Translations under genes and position numbers: made by a program
Shown: positions 34,347 through 42,390 of the stretch, piece after piece
How the letters are laid out: every line of letters begins with the position of its first letter
Numbering within the stretch: position 1 is the stretch's first letter
Assembly: GCF_002150765.1 (NCBI RefSeq)
Contig: NZ_MUYM01000033.1
Coordinates: forward strand, 33,817 to 97,816
Source of the DNA: Lentzea kentuckyensis
Lineage (GTDB): Bacteria > Actinomycetota > Actinomycetes > Mycobacteriales > Pseudonocardiaceae
Direction of reading: 5' to 3'
Length of the DNA stretch: 64,000 nucleotides
The notes under the pieces: generated by a model
Databases searched by the model: none
What the model was told of the DNA's origin: nothing
Seen by the model: the letters and a program-made list of their open reading frames with translations, nothing else

Positions 34347-35035
34347 GCCGGGATCGCCCCCACCAGGCCGCCGTCGACCACGAAGTCCTGCCCCGTGACG
34401 TAGCCCGCGCGGTCGGAGAGGAGGAACGCCACCACGTGCGCCACGTCCTCCGGCACACCGAGCCGTCCCATCGGCACCTGACGCCGGTACGGCTCGTCGT
34501 CCTCCACGTTGTCGCGGAACATGTCCGTCGCGATGTACCCAGGACTCACCGTGTTGACCCGGACGCCGGGCATCTCCGCACCGAGTGTGCGCGCCAGGCT
34601 GTGCACCGCCGCCTTGCTCGCCGTGTAGAGCGACGCGCCGGGCAGCCCCCGGTGCACCGTCCACGACGCGTTGATCACCACCGACGCGCCGGGCTTCAAG
34701 CGCGCCCGCTGCACCGTGAAGTACACGCCCTTGAAGTTCGTGGCCAGCACCCGGTCCACGTCCTCCTCGGTGACCTTCCCGAACTCGGTGAACACCCCGA
34801 TCCCGGCGTTCGCGAAGACGCCGTCGACCTCGCCCACCTGCTCCATCAACGCCTCGACGTCAGCCAGCTTCGACACGTCCGCCGCCACGGTCTCCACGCC
34901 GAGTTCCTTGCGCGCCAACGCCAACCGCTCCTCCGAGCGCCCGGCCAGCACCACCCGCCCGCCTTCCTCGACCAGCACCCGCGCCGTCGCCAGCCCGATG
35001 CCACTACCGCCACCCGTGATCAGAAACGTCTTCAT
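34343..35035 (-). CDS. short-chain dehydrogenase/reductase
   Basis: 230-residue classical SDR. Cofactor motif LITGGGSGIGLATARVL, FANAGIG, catalytic Ser in INASW and YTASK (Tyr and Lys) plus SPGYIATDMF and a C-terminal GYVTGQDFVVDGG. AGRSEERL after the second strand suggests NADP preference. Transcribed with and upstream of its likely MmyB-type regulator. Confidence 0.95.
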   Translation of the reverse strand: MKTFLITGGGSGIGLATARVLVEEGGRVVLAGRSEERLALARKELGVETVAADVSKLADVEALMEQVGEVDGVFANAGIGVFTEFGKVTEEDVDRVLATNFKGVYFTVQRARLKPGASVVINASWTVHRGLPGASLYTASKAAVHSLARTLGAEMPGVRVNTVSPGYIATDMFRDNVEDDEPYRRQVPMGRLGVPEDVAHVVAFLLSDRAGYVTGQDFVVDGGLVGAIPA

Positions 35036-35137
35036 GGCTCAAAGCCTCTGCCGTCTCCGCGCCCCGAACCAGACCCGCCGTTTCCTGGGTCTGCCAAGAC
35101 CAGGCTGACCCGCCCGAACCGGCGTAGCGTCCCCTGC

Positions 35138-35551
35138 ATGCTTCCCGAATCCGCCAGGGCAGTGCTGGAGTCCAACGCGCTGGCCCACCTCGTGACGCTC
35201 GGTCAGGACGGCGCGCCCCAGGTGACCATCGTCTGGGTGGGCCTGGACGGCGACGAGATCGTCTCCGGCCATCTCGCCCAGCACCAGAAGGTCCGCAACA
35301 TCCGCAACGACAGCCGCGTCGTGCTGTCCATCGAGACCCCGAACATCAACGAGTACGGCCTGCAGGAGTACCTGGTCGTCTACGGCACCGCGCGCATCAC
35401 CGAGGGCGGGGCGCCGGAACTGCTCCAACGCCTCGCGCACACCTACCTCGGCCCGGACGTGAAGTTCCCGCCGATGGACAACCCGCCTCCCGGCTTCGTC
35501 ACGCGCATCAAGGTCGACCGCGTGGCCGGCGTCGGCCCCTGGGCGTCATAG
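35138..35551 (+). CDS. PPOX-class, probably F420-dependent, oxidoreductase
   Basis: 137 residues with the split-barrel fold of F420/FMN-dependent reductases: ALAHLVTLGQDGAPQVTIVW, HLAQHQKVRNIRNDSRVVLS and YLVVYGTARITEGGAPELL. Probably binds F420, common in this group of actinobacteria, but FMN is not excluded. ATG 35138. Monocistronic and divergent from the SDR. Confidence 0.88.
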   Translation: MLPESARAVLESNALAHLVTLGQDGAPQVTIVWVGLDGDEIVSGHLAQHQKVRNIRNDSRVVLSIETPNINEYGLQEYLVVYGTARITEGGAPELLQRLAHTYLGPDVKFPPMDNPPPGFVTRIKVDRVAGVGPWAS

Positions 35552-35839
35552 GAGCTCGTAGCAGGAGTGGACAGCGGGCCGAACTGCCCAGCGCGGGCCG
35601 GCTTCGTCGTGGACTTCCAGGCTGAAGCGTCGGCTCGGTGGCTCGCCCGCTCAGCTAACGCCGCGTTCGCGGTCGTCGTAGGTGAACCGGCCTCACGCAG
35701 AGCAGTCGTGGCGCCGTGCCACAACGGGGTGCCGTCGTCGCGGGATCCGCCGGCAACGTCGAAGCGACGACTCAGCCGCCGACTGCGGCGTAGCCCGCAC
35801 ATTCGCCTGCAGGGCACTGACGCGCCGCCGCGCACGCTT

Positions 35840-35901
35840 ACGCAGGGGTACCCCTGAACTGGGAACCCCTACATCTCAACGTACTCACGGGGTCTGACAC
35901 T
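35840..35901. repeat. 62-bp dispersed repeat, copy A
   Basis: Begins ACGCAGGGGTACCCC and ends AACGTACTCACGGGGTCTGACACT. Copy B 207 bp on is about 85-90 percent identical. On the minus strand it holds TGTCAGAC-N8-TACGTT, the same spaced boxes as the rnhA promoter motif. The left part can fold (AGGGGT/ACCCCT). Looks like a REP-type genome repeat. Confidence 0.85.
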
Positions 35902-36046
35902 TCTTCGCGATCACGGCAGAGCACCTCGTCCGGCCGAGGTTCAGCCGCACACGTTGCCACGATCCCGCGATGCACGGCAGCCGCCGCAGCCAGACCAACC
36001 CGGACAAGCGCTCAGCGGCGCCACCAGAGCACAGCTGGGCATGCTC

Positions 36047-36108
36047 ACGCAGGGGTACCCCCGAATCGGGAACCCCTGCGTTTCAACGTACTCACGGGGT
36101 CTGACACT
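36047..36108. repeat. 62-bp dispersed repeat, copy B
   Basis: Same unit as copy A. Here the hairpin is better: CGCAGGGGT pairs with ACCCCTGCG and inside it CCCGA with TCGGG, giving a long nested stem, followed by the conserved AACGTACTCACGGGGTCTGACACT. Placed just after the aminotransferase 3' end. Confidence 0.85.
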
Positions 36109-36123
36109 CTCCGGCGAGCAGGC

Positions 36124-37269
36124 TCACCGGAGCACCTTCGCCAGCCGCGCCATGCCTTCCGCGATCTCCGCGGGCGTGTTAGTGGTGAAGGACATCCGGA
36201 ACGTCGCGTGGTCCGGCGAGGTCGCGAAGAACGGTGCGCCAGGCACGAAGGCGACGTCGTGCGCCAGCGCTTCCTTCAGCAACACCGCGCTGTCCACCTC
36301 GCCCGGCAACCGCAGCCACACGAACATGCCGCCGTCCGGATCCGACCACGTCGTGCCATCGGGAACGGTATGAGGCAGCGCGGCGATCATCGCATCGCGA
36401 CGCGCACCGTACTCGACGCACAGCCGGGCAACGTGAGCGTCGAGATCGTTGCGCGTCAGGTACTCCGCGGCCGCGGCCTGGTCCACTGTGGACGTGTGCA
36501 GGTCGGCCGCCTGCTTCACGATCACCAGGGTGCGGAGCAGGTCCGCGGGCGCCCGCAGCCAGCCGAGCCGCATGCCGGGAGCGCCGATCTTCGAGAAGCC
36601 GCCCAGGTAAATGGTTCTGTCGCTGATGGATGCCAGCGGGGCGACTGCGGATCCCCGGTAGCGGAGCTCGCCGTACGGGTCGTCCTCGACGATCCAGAAG
36701 TCGTGCGCGGAGGCCAGCTCGGCGATCTCGGCGCGACGCGAGGCGGACAAGGTGCGGCCGGTCGGGTTCGCGAACGTCGGCACCAGGTACAGCAAGGACG
36801 GCTTTTCGGTGGCTAGAACGGATCGCAACGACTCGGGATCCAGGCCGTCGGCGTCGCCGGCGACGGGCACGATGCGGGCGCCGGTCATCTGGAAGCACTG
36901 CAGCGCGGCCAGATACGTCGGTTCTTCCACCGCCACGACGGCGCCGGGCTCCAGAAGTGCCGTGGCCACCAGGGTCAGGGCCTGCTGGGAGCCGGTGGTG
37001 ATCAGAACGTCCGAAGTGGGCAGTCCACGGCCGGTCAGCCGGGAGGAAACCAAGTCGCGCAGGGCCGGATTTCCTTCTGTGGGGGCGTATTGCAGCACTG
37101 AGCGGTCCCGCAACGCGGTGTCGTAGGCGGCGCGCAGACCGTCCAGGTCGAACAGTTCGGGGGCGGGAAGTCCGCCCGCGAAGGAAATCACCTCGGGACG
37201 GGAGGTCAGCGCGAGCAGGTCGCGCACCGGAGAGCTGGCCACGGAGAGGGTGCGATGCATGAACTTCAC
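36124..37269 (-). CDS. PLP-dependent fold I aminotransferase
   Basis: 381 residues resembling 2-aminoadipate/aromatic aminotransferases and the catalytic half of MocR regulators, but without an HTH. Features: SFAGGLPAPELFD, LQYAPTEGNPALRDLV, TTGSQQALTLVATALLEPG, VPTFANPTGRT, VEDDPYGELRY and the PLP Lys in YLGGFSKIGAPGMRLGW, then FRMSFT with the carboxylate-binding Arg. GTG 37269 is used; ATG 37260 is equally possible. Acceptor and donor unknown. Confidence 0.92.
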   Translation of the reverse strand: MKFMHRTLSVASSPVRDLLALTSRPEVISFAGGLPAPELFDLDGLRAAYDTALRDRSVLQYAPTEGNPALRDLVSSRLTGRGLPTSDVLITTGSQQALTLVATALLEPGAVVAVEEPTYLAALQCFQMTGARIVPVAGDADGLDPESLRSVLATEKPSLLYLVPTFANPTGRTLSASRRAEIAELASAHDFWIVEDDPYGELRYRGSAVAPLASISDRTIYLGGFSKIGAPGMRLGWLRAPADLLRTLVIVKQAADLHTSTVDQAAAAEYLTRNDLDAHVARLCVEYGARRDAMIAALPHTVPDGTTWSDPDGGMFVWLRLPGEVDSAVLLKEALAHDVAFVPGAPFFATSPDHATFRMSFTTNTPAEIAEGMARLAKVLR

Positions 37270-37306
37270 GTTAATCGCGACGGGTTCCAGTCGAACGCGG
37301 ATTTTC

Positions 37307-37328
37307 TGTCAGGGGTCCTGACTAGCTT
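37307..37328 (+). promoter_or_regulatory. PafBC-like motif before the GyrI-type gene
   Basis: TGTCAGGG - 8 bp - TAGCTT, matching TGTCRGTG-N8-TANNNT in all but one or two bases. The -10 half ends 6 bp before the ATG at 37335. It also contains TCAGG/CCTGA as a short dyad. Second such element in the window, after the one before rnhA. Confidence 0.45.
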
Positions 37329-37334
37329 GGAGAC

Positions 37335-37790
37335 ATGGACATCGAGACACGTGCAGCGCAGCCCTACGCCGCCGTCAGGGCCACGGTGACGACCGAGACG
37401 TTCGCCAAGATCGCCGACCGGTTGCCCGAGGTCATGCAGTGGCTGGCCGATCGCGAGTTACCGATCCTCGGCGCGCCCTTCTTCCGGTACTTACGCGTGA
37501 CCGGCGAGGAGTTCGAGGTGGAGGCCGCGATCCCCACCGTCGCCGAGGTGCCCGGCGACGGCGACGTCTTCACCGCGACGCTGCCCGCCGGTCAGTACGT
37601 GGTCGCGCTCCACGAGGGCAGTCCGGACGGGCTGGCCGCCGTCACCGAGCGGCTCCTCGCCCACAGCCTGCGGTTCGACCGCGACGGCGACCGCTGGGGC
37701 GCCCGGCTGGAGACGTTCTTCACCGACCCCGCGGTCGAGCCCGACCCGGCCAAGTGGACGACGGAGGTGGCCATCAGGCTCGCCGACTGA
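37335..37790 (+). CDS. GyrI-like small-molecule-binding protein
   Basis: 151 residues with the GyrI/SRS fold seen in the effector domain of AraC/MerR multidrug regulators: YAAVRATVTTETFAKIADRL, APFFRYLRVTGEEFEVEAAI and LPAGQYVVALHEGSPDGLAA. No DNA-binding domain, so a stand-alone ligand binder. ATG 37335 with GGAG close upstream. Next to ArsR/SRPBCC genes but with its own promoter. Confidence 0.88.
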   Translation: MDIETRAAQPYAAVRATVTTETFAKIADRLPEVMQWLADRELPILGAPFFRYLRVTGEEFEVEAAIPTVAEVPGDGDVFTATLPAGQYVVALHEGSPDGLAAVTERLLAHSLRFDRDGDRWGARLETFFTDPAVEPDPAKWTTEVAIRLAD

Positions 37791-37815
37791 GTTCGCGCTT
37801 ATATGCCGAACGAGC

Positions 37816-37821
37816 TATATT
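37816..37821 (+). promoter_or_regulatory. -10 element for a leaderless ArsR transcript
   Basis: TATATT ends 6 bp before the ArsR ATG (37828), with no ribosome site between, so the transcript probably begins at or next to the A of ATG. A short dyad GCTA-N6-TAGC covers it and could be the ArsR site. No recognisable -35. Confidence 0.5.
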
Positions 37822-37827
37822 ACTAGC

Positions 37828-38139
37828 ATGGCATCTACATTCGCCGTGCTGGCGGATCCGAGTCGCCGGGAGATCCTCGACCTGCTGCGTGAACGCGAGC
37901 GGCCGGTCGGCTACCTCGTCGACCGGCTGACGCTGACCCAGCCGACCGTCTCGAAGCACCTCAAGGTGTTGCGCGAGGCCGGTCTGGTCGAGGTGCGCAC
38001 GGACGCCCAACGGCGCTGGTACCGGCTTTCCCCCGGCCCGCTGGAGGAGATCGACGCCTGGCTCGCGCCCTACCGGCGGATGTGGGAGAAGAGCCTGGAC
38101 GCGCTCGAACGACGACTCGACGAGATCGAAGGGGACTGA
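37828..38139 (+). CDS. ArsR family regulator
   Basis: 103 residues with a winged HTH: FAVLADPSRREILDLLRERE, PVGYLVDRLTLTQPTVSKHLK, VLREAGLVEVRTDAQRRWYRL. No metal-ligand cysteines are present, so it belongs to the non-metal group commonly paired with an AHSA1/SRPBCC gene. That partner follows after 4 nt. Confidence 0.95.
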   Translation: MASTFAVLADPSRREILDLLRERERPVGYLVDRLTLTQPTVSKHLKVLREAGLVEVRTDAQRRWYRLSPGPLEEIDAWLAPYRRMWEKSLDALERRLDEIEGD

Positions 38140-38143
38140 ACCA

Positions 38144-39025
38144 GTGGACGCCGAACTGCGGATGATCGAGGGCAAGCCCGTGCTGCGCTTCGAGCGCAGG
38201 CTGCGGCACTCACCGGAGAAGGTCTGGCGGGTGGTCACCGAACCGGCCGAGATGAAGCACTGGTTCCCGGCCGAGGTCGAGATCGACGGCCAGAAGATGC
38301 GCTTCACGTTCCCGGAGTCGGCACCCGTCGACGCGGACGGCGGCGAGGGCGAGCTGCTCGAGTCCGACCCGCCGAAGGTCTTCGCCTTCCGCTGGATCAA
38401 CGACGTGCTGCGCTTCGAGATCCTGCCGCGCGAGGACGGCTGCCTGCTGGTGTTCACCGCGGTGGTCACCAACAAGCTGTCCGTCGGTCGCGACGCCCCA
38501 GGCTGGACCACCTGCCTGGACGCACTGGTCGCCCACGCGGACGGCACGAAGTTCGAACCGCCGACGGACTGGCTGTCGCTCATCGAGCACTACATCGCGA
38601 AGTTCGGCCTCGACGAGGGCACCGACGAGCCCGCGGGCGTGCGATTCGTGCGCGATCTGGTCTGGAAACCGCTCGACGCCGTCTGGGAGCTGCTCACCGA
38701 AGGCACCGAGGACGCCGTGCCGGTCCGCGCCGCACATCCCGGTATCCAGCCGGGCAGGGTCACCCGGTCCGAGGCGCCGCGCCTGCTGGAGTACGAGTGG
38801 CTGCGGGACGGCGCACCGCAGGGCGTCGTGCGCTGGGAGTTCGACCACGTGCCGCTGCAGGGCACCACGGTCACGCTGGTCCAGGAGAACGCGCACGGCC
38901 CCGAGGCGCTCGCGGCCTGGCACGTGCACCTGGAGCTGTTCTTCGCGGCCACGCAGGGCGAGATCCGCGGCCCGTGGCCGGCGGAACGGGAGGAGGAACT
39001 GGTCAAGCGCTACGCCGAGCGTTGA
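38144..39025 (+). CDS. SRPBCC/AHSA1-type protein, two-domain
   Basis: 293 residues. The first domain is an AHSA1-like START fold (VLRFERRLRHSPEKVWRVVT, MKHWFPAEVEIDG, FRWINDVLRFEI) and the second half (GVRFVRDLVWKPLDAVWELL, APRLLEYEWLRDGAPQGVVRW) appears to repeat it. GTG 38144, four nt after the ArsR stop. ArsR-SRPBCC pairs are common in actinobacteria; ligand unknown. Confidence 0.9.
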   Translation: MDAELRMIEGKPVLRFERRLRHSPEKVWRVVTEPAEMKHWFPAEVEIDGQKMRFTFPESAPVDADGGEGELLESDPPKVFAFRWINDVLRFEILPREDGCLLVFTAVVTNKLSVGRDAPGWTTCLDALVAHADGTKFEPPTDWLSLIEHYIAKFGLDEGTDEPAGVRFVRDLVWKPLDAVWELLTEGTEDAVPVRAAHPGIQPGRVTRSEAPRLLEYEWLRDGAPQGVVRWEFDHVPLQGTTVTLVQENAHGPEALAAWHVHLELFFAATQGEIRGPWPAEREEELVKRYAER

Positions 39026-39152
39026 CTCCCCACCAGTGCGGGTCCGCGTGTCGAACGCGTGGTTCACCAACCGCCGCAACACGGACGGCAGCGAGTTCAC
39101 AGCGACTCGCAACCCGGACGCGGCCGTCGCGCAACGGCCGCGTCAGCGGGTG

Positions 39153-40739
39153 TCACTCGTGCTGCACGCGGTCGACGAGGCAAGCCCAGTCCGGCGCGGA
39201 ACGGCGGCCGAGCCGCTTCGCCGACCGGTGCTCGTGCTCGAGGACGGCCAGCCGCCGGTCCCGCGCGTCCGGTGCCAGGTCTTCGAGCCGCAGGATGTCG
39301 GCTGTCGAGAGGCGGAAGCTGACGAGCTTCGTCGAGTCGGTCTTCGCGATCGTCCACCAGCACGTCGCCGCCGCGTACTCGCAGCCGAGCCCGCGGAACT
39401 GGTCCTCGGCGTCGAGGAGGTCCTGCAGTGCTTCGGCCTTGTCCCGAGTGGCGAGCAGCAGGTCGGCGCGCACCTGCCTGGATCTGGCGACCACCTCGGG
39501 GAAGTCCGCGGTGGCGATGACCTCGGTGACGAACTCCTTGCCCTCGTTGTACTTCCGGGCGGCGAGGGACAGTCTCGCCTGCAGGACGGTGAGCCACTGG
39601 TACGGCTCGGTGCCGGGCGTCAGCAGTCCTTCAGCCAGCTGCGCGCGCTCCCACGCGGCCGTGAGCTCCTGGCGTTCTCGCGTCATCTCGTACCGCAGCA
39701 GCCGCTTTTCCGCGTCGAGCGAGGCGCACACCCCGACCTCCTCGCTCGTCGGACCGCAGATGGAGCGGAACAGCGTGGTCGCGAGGATCACCAGATGCTC
39801 GCAGTTGCGCAGGTAGAACTCGCGGTCGTACGGCAGCGCTTCCGCCGCCATGTGCAGGAAGACCCGCGCGTGGGCACGTTGCCCGCGGGCCGCCGTGTAC
39901 AGGTCGCGGTACTTCTTCGCGATCTGCGTTCCCTCCTCGGCCACCGAGGCCGCCTGGCTGAAACGGTGCTCCCGCAACAGATGCCACGCCTGCCCCGAGA
40001 CGAGGATCTTCGCCTTCAGCGTCCCCTCGCCCTTCAATGGCAACGTTGACGAGAGCGTCTTCAGGCACACCTCGGACAACCGGCTCACCAGCCGCACGTC
40101 GCCGTGCGCCTTGGCCACGCCCACGACCGAGTCGAACGCCCTGGCGAGTTCCAGATCCCCCTCGCCGTGCTCCACCAGATCGTGCGCAAGCCGGTAGGCC
40201 TGCACGGAGGACGGCCGGCTGGCCTCCAAGCCGGCCAGCATCATCCGGGTCTGGTGGAACCCCTCCGATTCGAAGTGCATCACGCCACCCCCGTTCCCCA
40301 CCTCGAGCGCACCGAGACTACGCACCAGGTCCTCCTCTCCGTTGCGGGTGCTGGGATCGAAACGGTGGATCACCAGCTGCTGCAGGACGGACGGCAACGC
40401 GTTCGCGTCGATCTCCGGCGGCACCACCGGTAACACCGCGCAGCCGTGCGCGCCGCCGTGGTGGTAGATCTTGTGCCGCACCAGACCCGCTTCGTAGCGC
40501 ACTCCCCTGCGCTCGACGAAGTCGTTGGACAGCAACGCTTTCAGGTAGTCGTCCGATACGATGACCAGAACCGTCCGGTCGCGGACGGCGGTCTCCATCC
40601 AGGCCGGAATGGACAGCGGGTGGATGATGGTGAGATCGCCGTCCCAGAGCACGTCGAAACCCCTGGCCCGCAACGCCTCCACCACCACCGAAGCCGCAGG
40701 GCCTCCATCGCTACTGCTGTAGCTAACGAATATGGCCAT
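39153..40739 (-). CDS. SEFIR/TIR-like domain protein with helical repeat tail
   Basis: 528 residues. The N-terminal 140 residues fit a SEFIR/TIR fold: AIFVSYSSSDGG, FDVLWDGDLTIIHPLSIPAW, RTVLVIVSDDYLKALL and RRGVRYEAGLVRHKIY with Glu83 in the place of the SEFIR WE motif, followed by AVLPVVPPEI. Residues about 190-528 are all helical and resemble TPR-type repeats. Bacterial proteins of this design can be NAD-cleaving immune effectors, but catalytic residues cannot be proven here. ATG 40739 with GGAAGGG upstream. Upstream is an Scr1/DUF397 pair on the same strand, separated by a terminator. Confidence 0.8.
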   Translation of the reverse strand: MAIFVSYSSSDGGPAASVVVEALRARGFDVLWDGDLTIIHPLSIPAWMETAVRDRTVLVIVSDDYLKALLSNDFVERRGVRYEAGLVRHKIYHHGGAHGCAVLPVVPPEIDANALPSVLQQLVIHRFDPSTRNGEEDLVRSLGALEVGNGGGVMHFESEGFHQTRMMLAGLEASRPSSVQAYRLAHDLVEHGEGDLELARAFDSVVGVAKAHGDVRLVSRLSEVCLKTLSSTLPLKGEGTLKAKILVSGQAWHLLREHRFSQAASVAEEGTQIAKKYRDLYTAARGQRAHARVFLHMAAEALPYDREFYLRNCEHLVILATTLFRSICGPTSEEVGVCASLDAEKRLLRYEMTRERQELTAAWERAQLAEGLLTPGTEPYQWLTVLQARLSLAARKYNEGKEFVTEVIATADFPEVVARSRQVRADLLLATRDKAEALQDLLDAEDQFRGLGCEYAAATCWWTIAKTDSTKLVSFRLSTADILRLEDLAPDARDRRLAVLEHEHRSAKRLGRRSAPDWACLVDRVQHE

Positions 40740-40982
40740 CGCAGCAACCCTTCCCGGCATGACTCACGAGGGGCTGGACGCGATCTCTGATGACGCTGAA
40801 CATGGTGGGCCTCCTGCGGGTGCGGTCGCTCACCGGTCCGACTGGACCGGTGCGGCGAGGACCAATCACCCGAACGGGACCTGGATGGCGGCACTCATCA
40901 GGGTTCGAACGTCATACGCTGACGGACGGCGACATCGCCTCGCCTCATGGGACTTGGGGTTCGGTTGTGGGTTGCCATCGGA

Positions 40983-41008
40983 CGGGTGGCTGTTGGCGCA
41001 GCCACCCG
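40983..41008 (-). terminator. terminator after the Scr1-type regulator
   Basis: 10-bp perfect arms CGGGTGGCTG / CAGCCACCCG with a 6-nt loop, 15 bp past the regulator stop at 41023. The GGGTGGCTG/CAGCCACCC core is the same as in the terminator at 41995-42030. Confidence 0.8.
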
Positions 41009-41022
41009 CCCGGCCTTGCGAA

Positions 41023-41886
41023 TCAGGAACCTCCCAGCTCTGCAAGTCGTCGGTCGATCACCTTCGGGGTCTCACTGGCCGGCAACGCGAAGCGCTCCAG
41101 CTGGAGGAAGTAGTTCAGGTACTCCTTGAGCTCCGGCCCCGACGTCATCAGCTCGTCGCGGCCAGGATGTTCGAGCAGCAACGCGAAGTCCTCTTCGTCC
41201 TCGGAGAACTCGAGGACCGAGAACGAGCCCTTCATCGCCGGGTGGATGCCGGCCGAGAACGGCACGATCTGCACCGTCACGTGGTCCAGCGCCGTGACGT
41301 CCTTGATCCGCTGCAACTGCCTGCGGAGCACGCCCTCGGTGCCGATGACCCGGTGCAGGACCGACTCGTCGAGGATGATGAAGATCTCGGGCCCGTCCGG
41401 GTCCAGCACGGCCTGGCGGTGCATGCGGACCTCGACACCGCGTTCGACGACCTCATCCGGGTTCCCGAAGCTCTTGACCAGCGCGTGCGCGTAGTCCGGC
41501 GTCTGCAGCAGTCCGGAGACGACGTTGAGCTGAAGCTGCCGGATGCGGATGGCAGCGGTCTCCAGTTCGACGAACTTGGCGAACTGCTCACTGAACGAGC
41601 CTCGGTACTTCTCCATCCACGCCGACTTCGACTGCCGGATCGCCCTGGTCATCCCCACCATCTCGGCAACACGGGCGTCGTCCCGCACGCCGTAATGGAA
41701 GAGAAGTGCCTGAACGTCGGTGACGGAGATCTTGTTCTCCCCCTTTTCAATCCTGATCAGTTTCGAAACGGACCAGTCCATCGCTTCCGCGACAGCCTGC
41801 TGACTGAGACCGAGTCCGTCCCGCGTCTGCCTCAGCTCCGTGAGCAGTCGCTTCTGCAGAACGACGGGACTTTCCTTGCGGGGCAA
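41023..41886 (-). CDS. XRE regulator with DUF5753 domain (Scr1 family)
   Basis: About 287 residues. HTH: LLTELRQTRDGLGLSQQAVA, EAMDWSVSKLIRIEKGENKIS. C-terminal DUF5753 segment: QLNVVSGLLQTPDYAHALVK, RMHRQAVLDPDGPEIFIILD, TVQIVPFSAGIHPAMKGSFS. TTG 41886 chosen for its spacing from GGAGG; GTG 41889 is adjacent. These regulators act with the neighbouring DUF397 proteins in streptomycete-type development and antibiotic control. Confidence 0.95.
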   Translation of the reverse strand: MPRKESPVVLQKRLLTELRQTRDGLGLSQQAVAEAMDWSVSKLIRIEKGENKISVTDVQALLFHYGVRDDARVAEMVGMTRAIRQSKSAWMEKYRGSFSEQFAKFVELETAAIRIRQLQLNVVSGLLQTPDYAHALVKSFGNPDEVVERGVEVRMHRQAVLDPDGPEIFIILDESVLHRVIGTEGVLRRQLQRIKDVTALDHVTVQIVPFSAGIHPAMKGSFSVLEFSEDEEDFALLLEHPGRDELMTSGPELKEYLNYFLQLERFALPASETPKVIDRRLAELGGS

Positions 41887-41994
41887 CACCCCTCCTCCCT
41901 CAATCTGCTAGGTAGCAGAATGGTAGCGCCCAATTGGAGGGGTTCCACAATGGTTGTCCACCAATTGACCAATTTCAGAGGGAGAGATACCAGT

Positions 41995-42030
41995 TGGAGG
42001 GGTGGCTGATCAAATCCAGCCACCCCTCCA
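41995..42030 (-). terminator. terminator after the DUF397 gene
   Basis: 14-bp perfect arms TGGAGGGGTGGCTG / CAGCCACCCCTCCA with an 8-nt AT-rich loop, 21 bp past the DUF397 stop (42052). It separates DUF397 from the regulator gene, so the two are probably transcribed separately or with partial read-through. Confidence 0.85.
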
Positions 42031-42051
42031 GATGTCACCTGGTCAGTCAGA

Positions 42052-42234
42052 TCAAGTGCAGACGAAGACCACGAACGCACGCCAGCCGGCCGCCGCGATC
42101 CAGAGCTGTGGGCCGGTGCGGTTCTTGGAGTCCCTGATCCTCACTACACGGCTGTCACCAGCGCATTCGACACAGTCGGCGCCGCCGCTACTGCCGCTGT
42201 ACGAGCTGCGCTTCCACCTGAGCTCCGCCGCCAT
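42052..42234 (-). CDS. DUF397 protein
   Basis: 60 residues: WKRSSYSGSSGGADCVECA, VVRIRDSKNRTGPQLWIAAAGWRAF, the standard DUF397 pattern. Small partner of Scr1-type XRE regulators, thought to act as an antagonist or toxin-like partner. ATG 42234 with GGGAGG at ideal spacing. Confidence 0.95.
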   Translation of the reverse strand: MAAELRWKRSSYSGSSGGADCVECAGDSRVVRIRDSKNRTGPQLWIAAAGWRAFVVFVCT

Positions 42235-42390
42235 CGTCGACCTCCCGGCATGATCCCCGACCCGACAAGGCCAGCCCCGAGCCTAGGTGCGCCAAGTTGA
42301 TCGAGACACCGCCAGAGGTGCGCCACCCGATGGTCAGAAAGGTGTCATTTCAAGGACACGCAAGCAGAAACCTGTTGGTACGACATGGAA

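Larger units (their letters stand above)
35552..36123. other. 572-bp gap with two dispersed repeats, no convincing gene
   Basis: No open frame here shows a ribosome site or family motif. A short minus-strand tract at about 35548-35630 reads protein-like (RFSLEVHDEAGPRWAVRPAV) but opens after a stop with no start codon, so it may be a decayed gene end. The rest holds the two 62-bp repeats and, at 36109-36132, a 6-bp stem CTCCGG/CCGGAG that could end the aminotransferase transcript. Confidence 0.6.
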
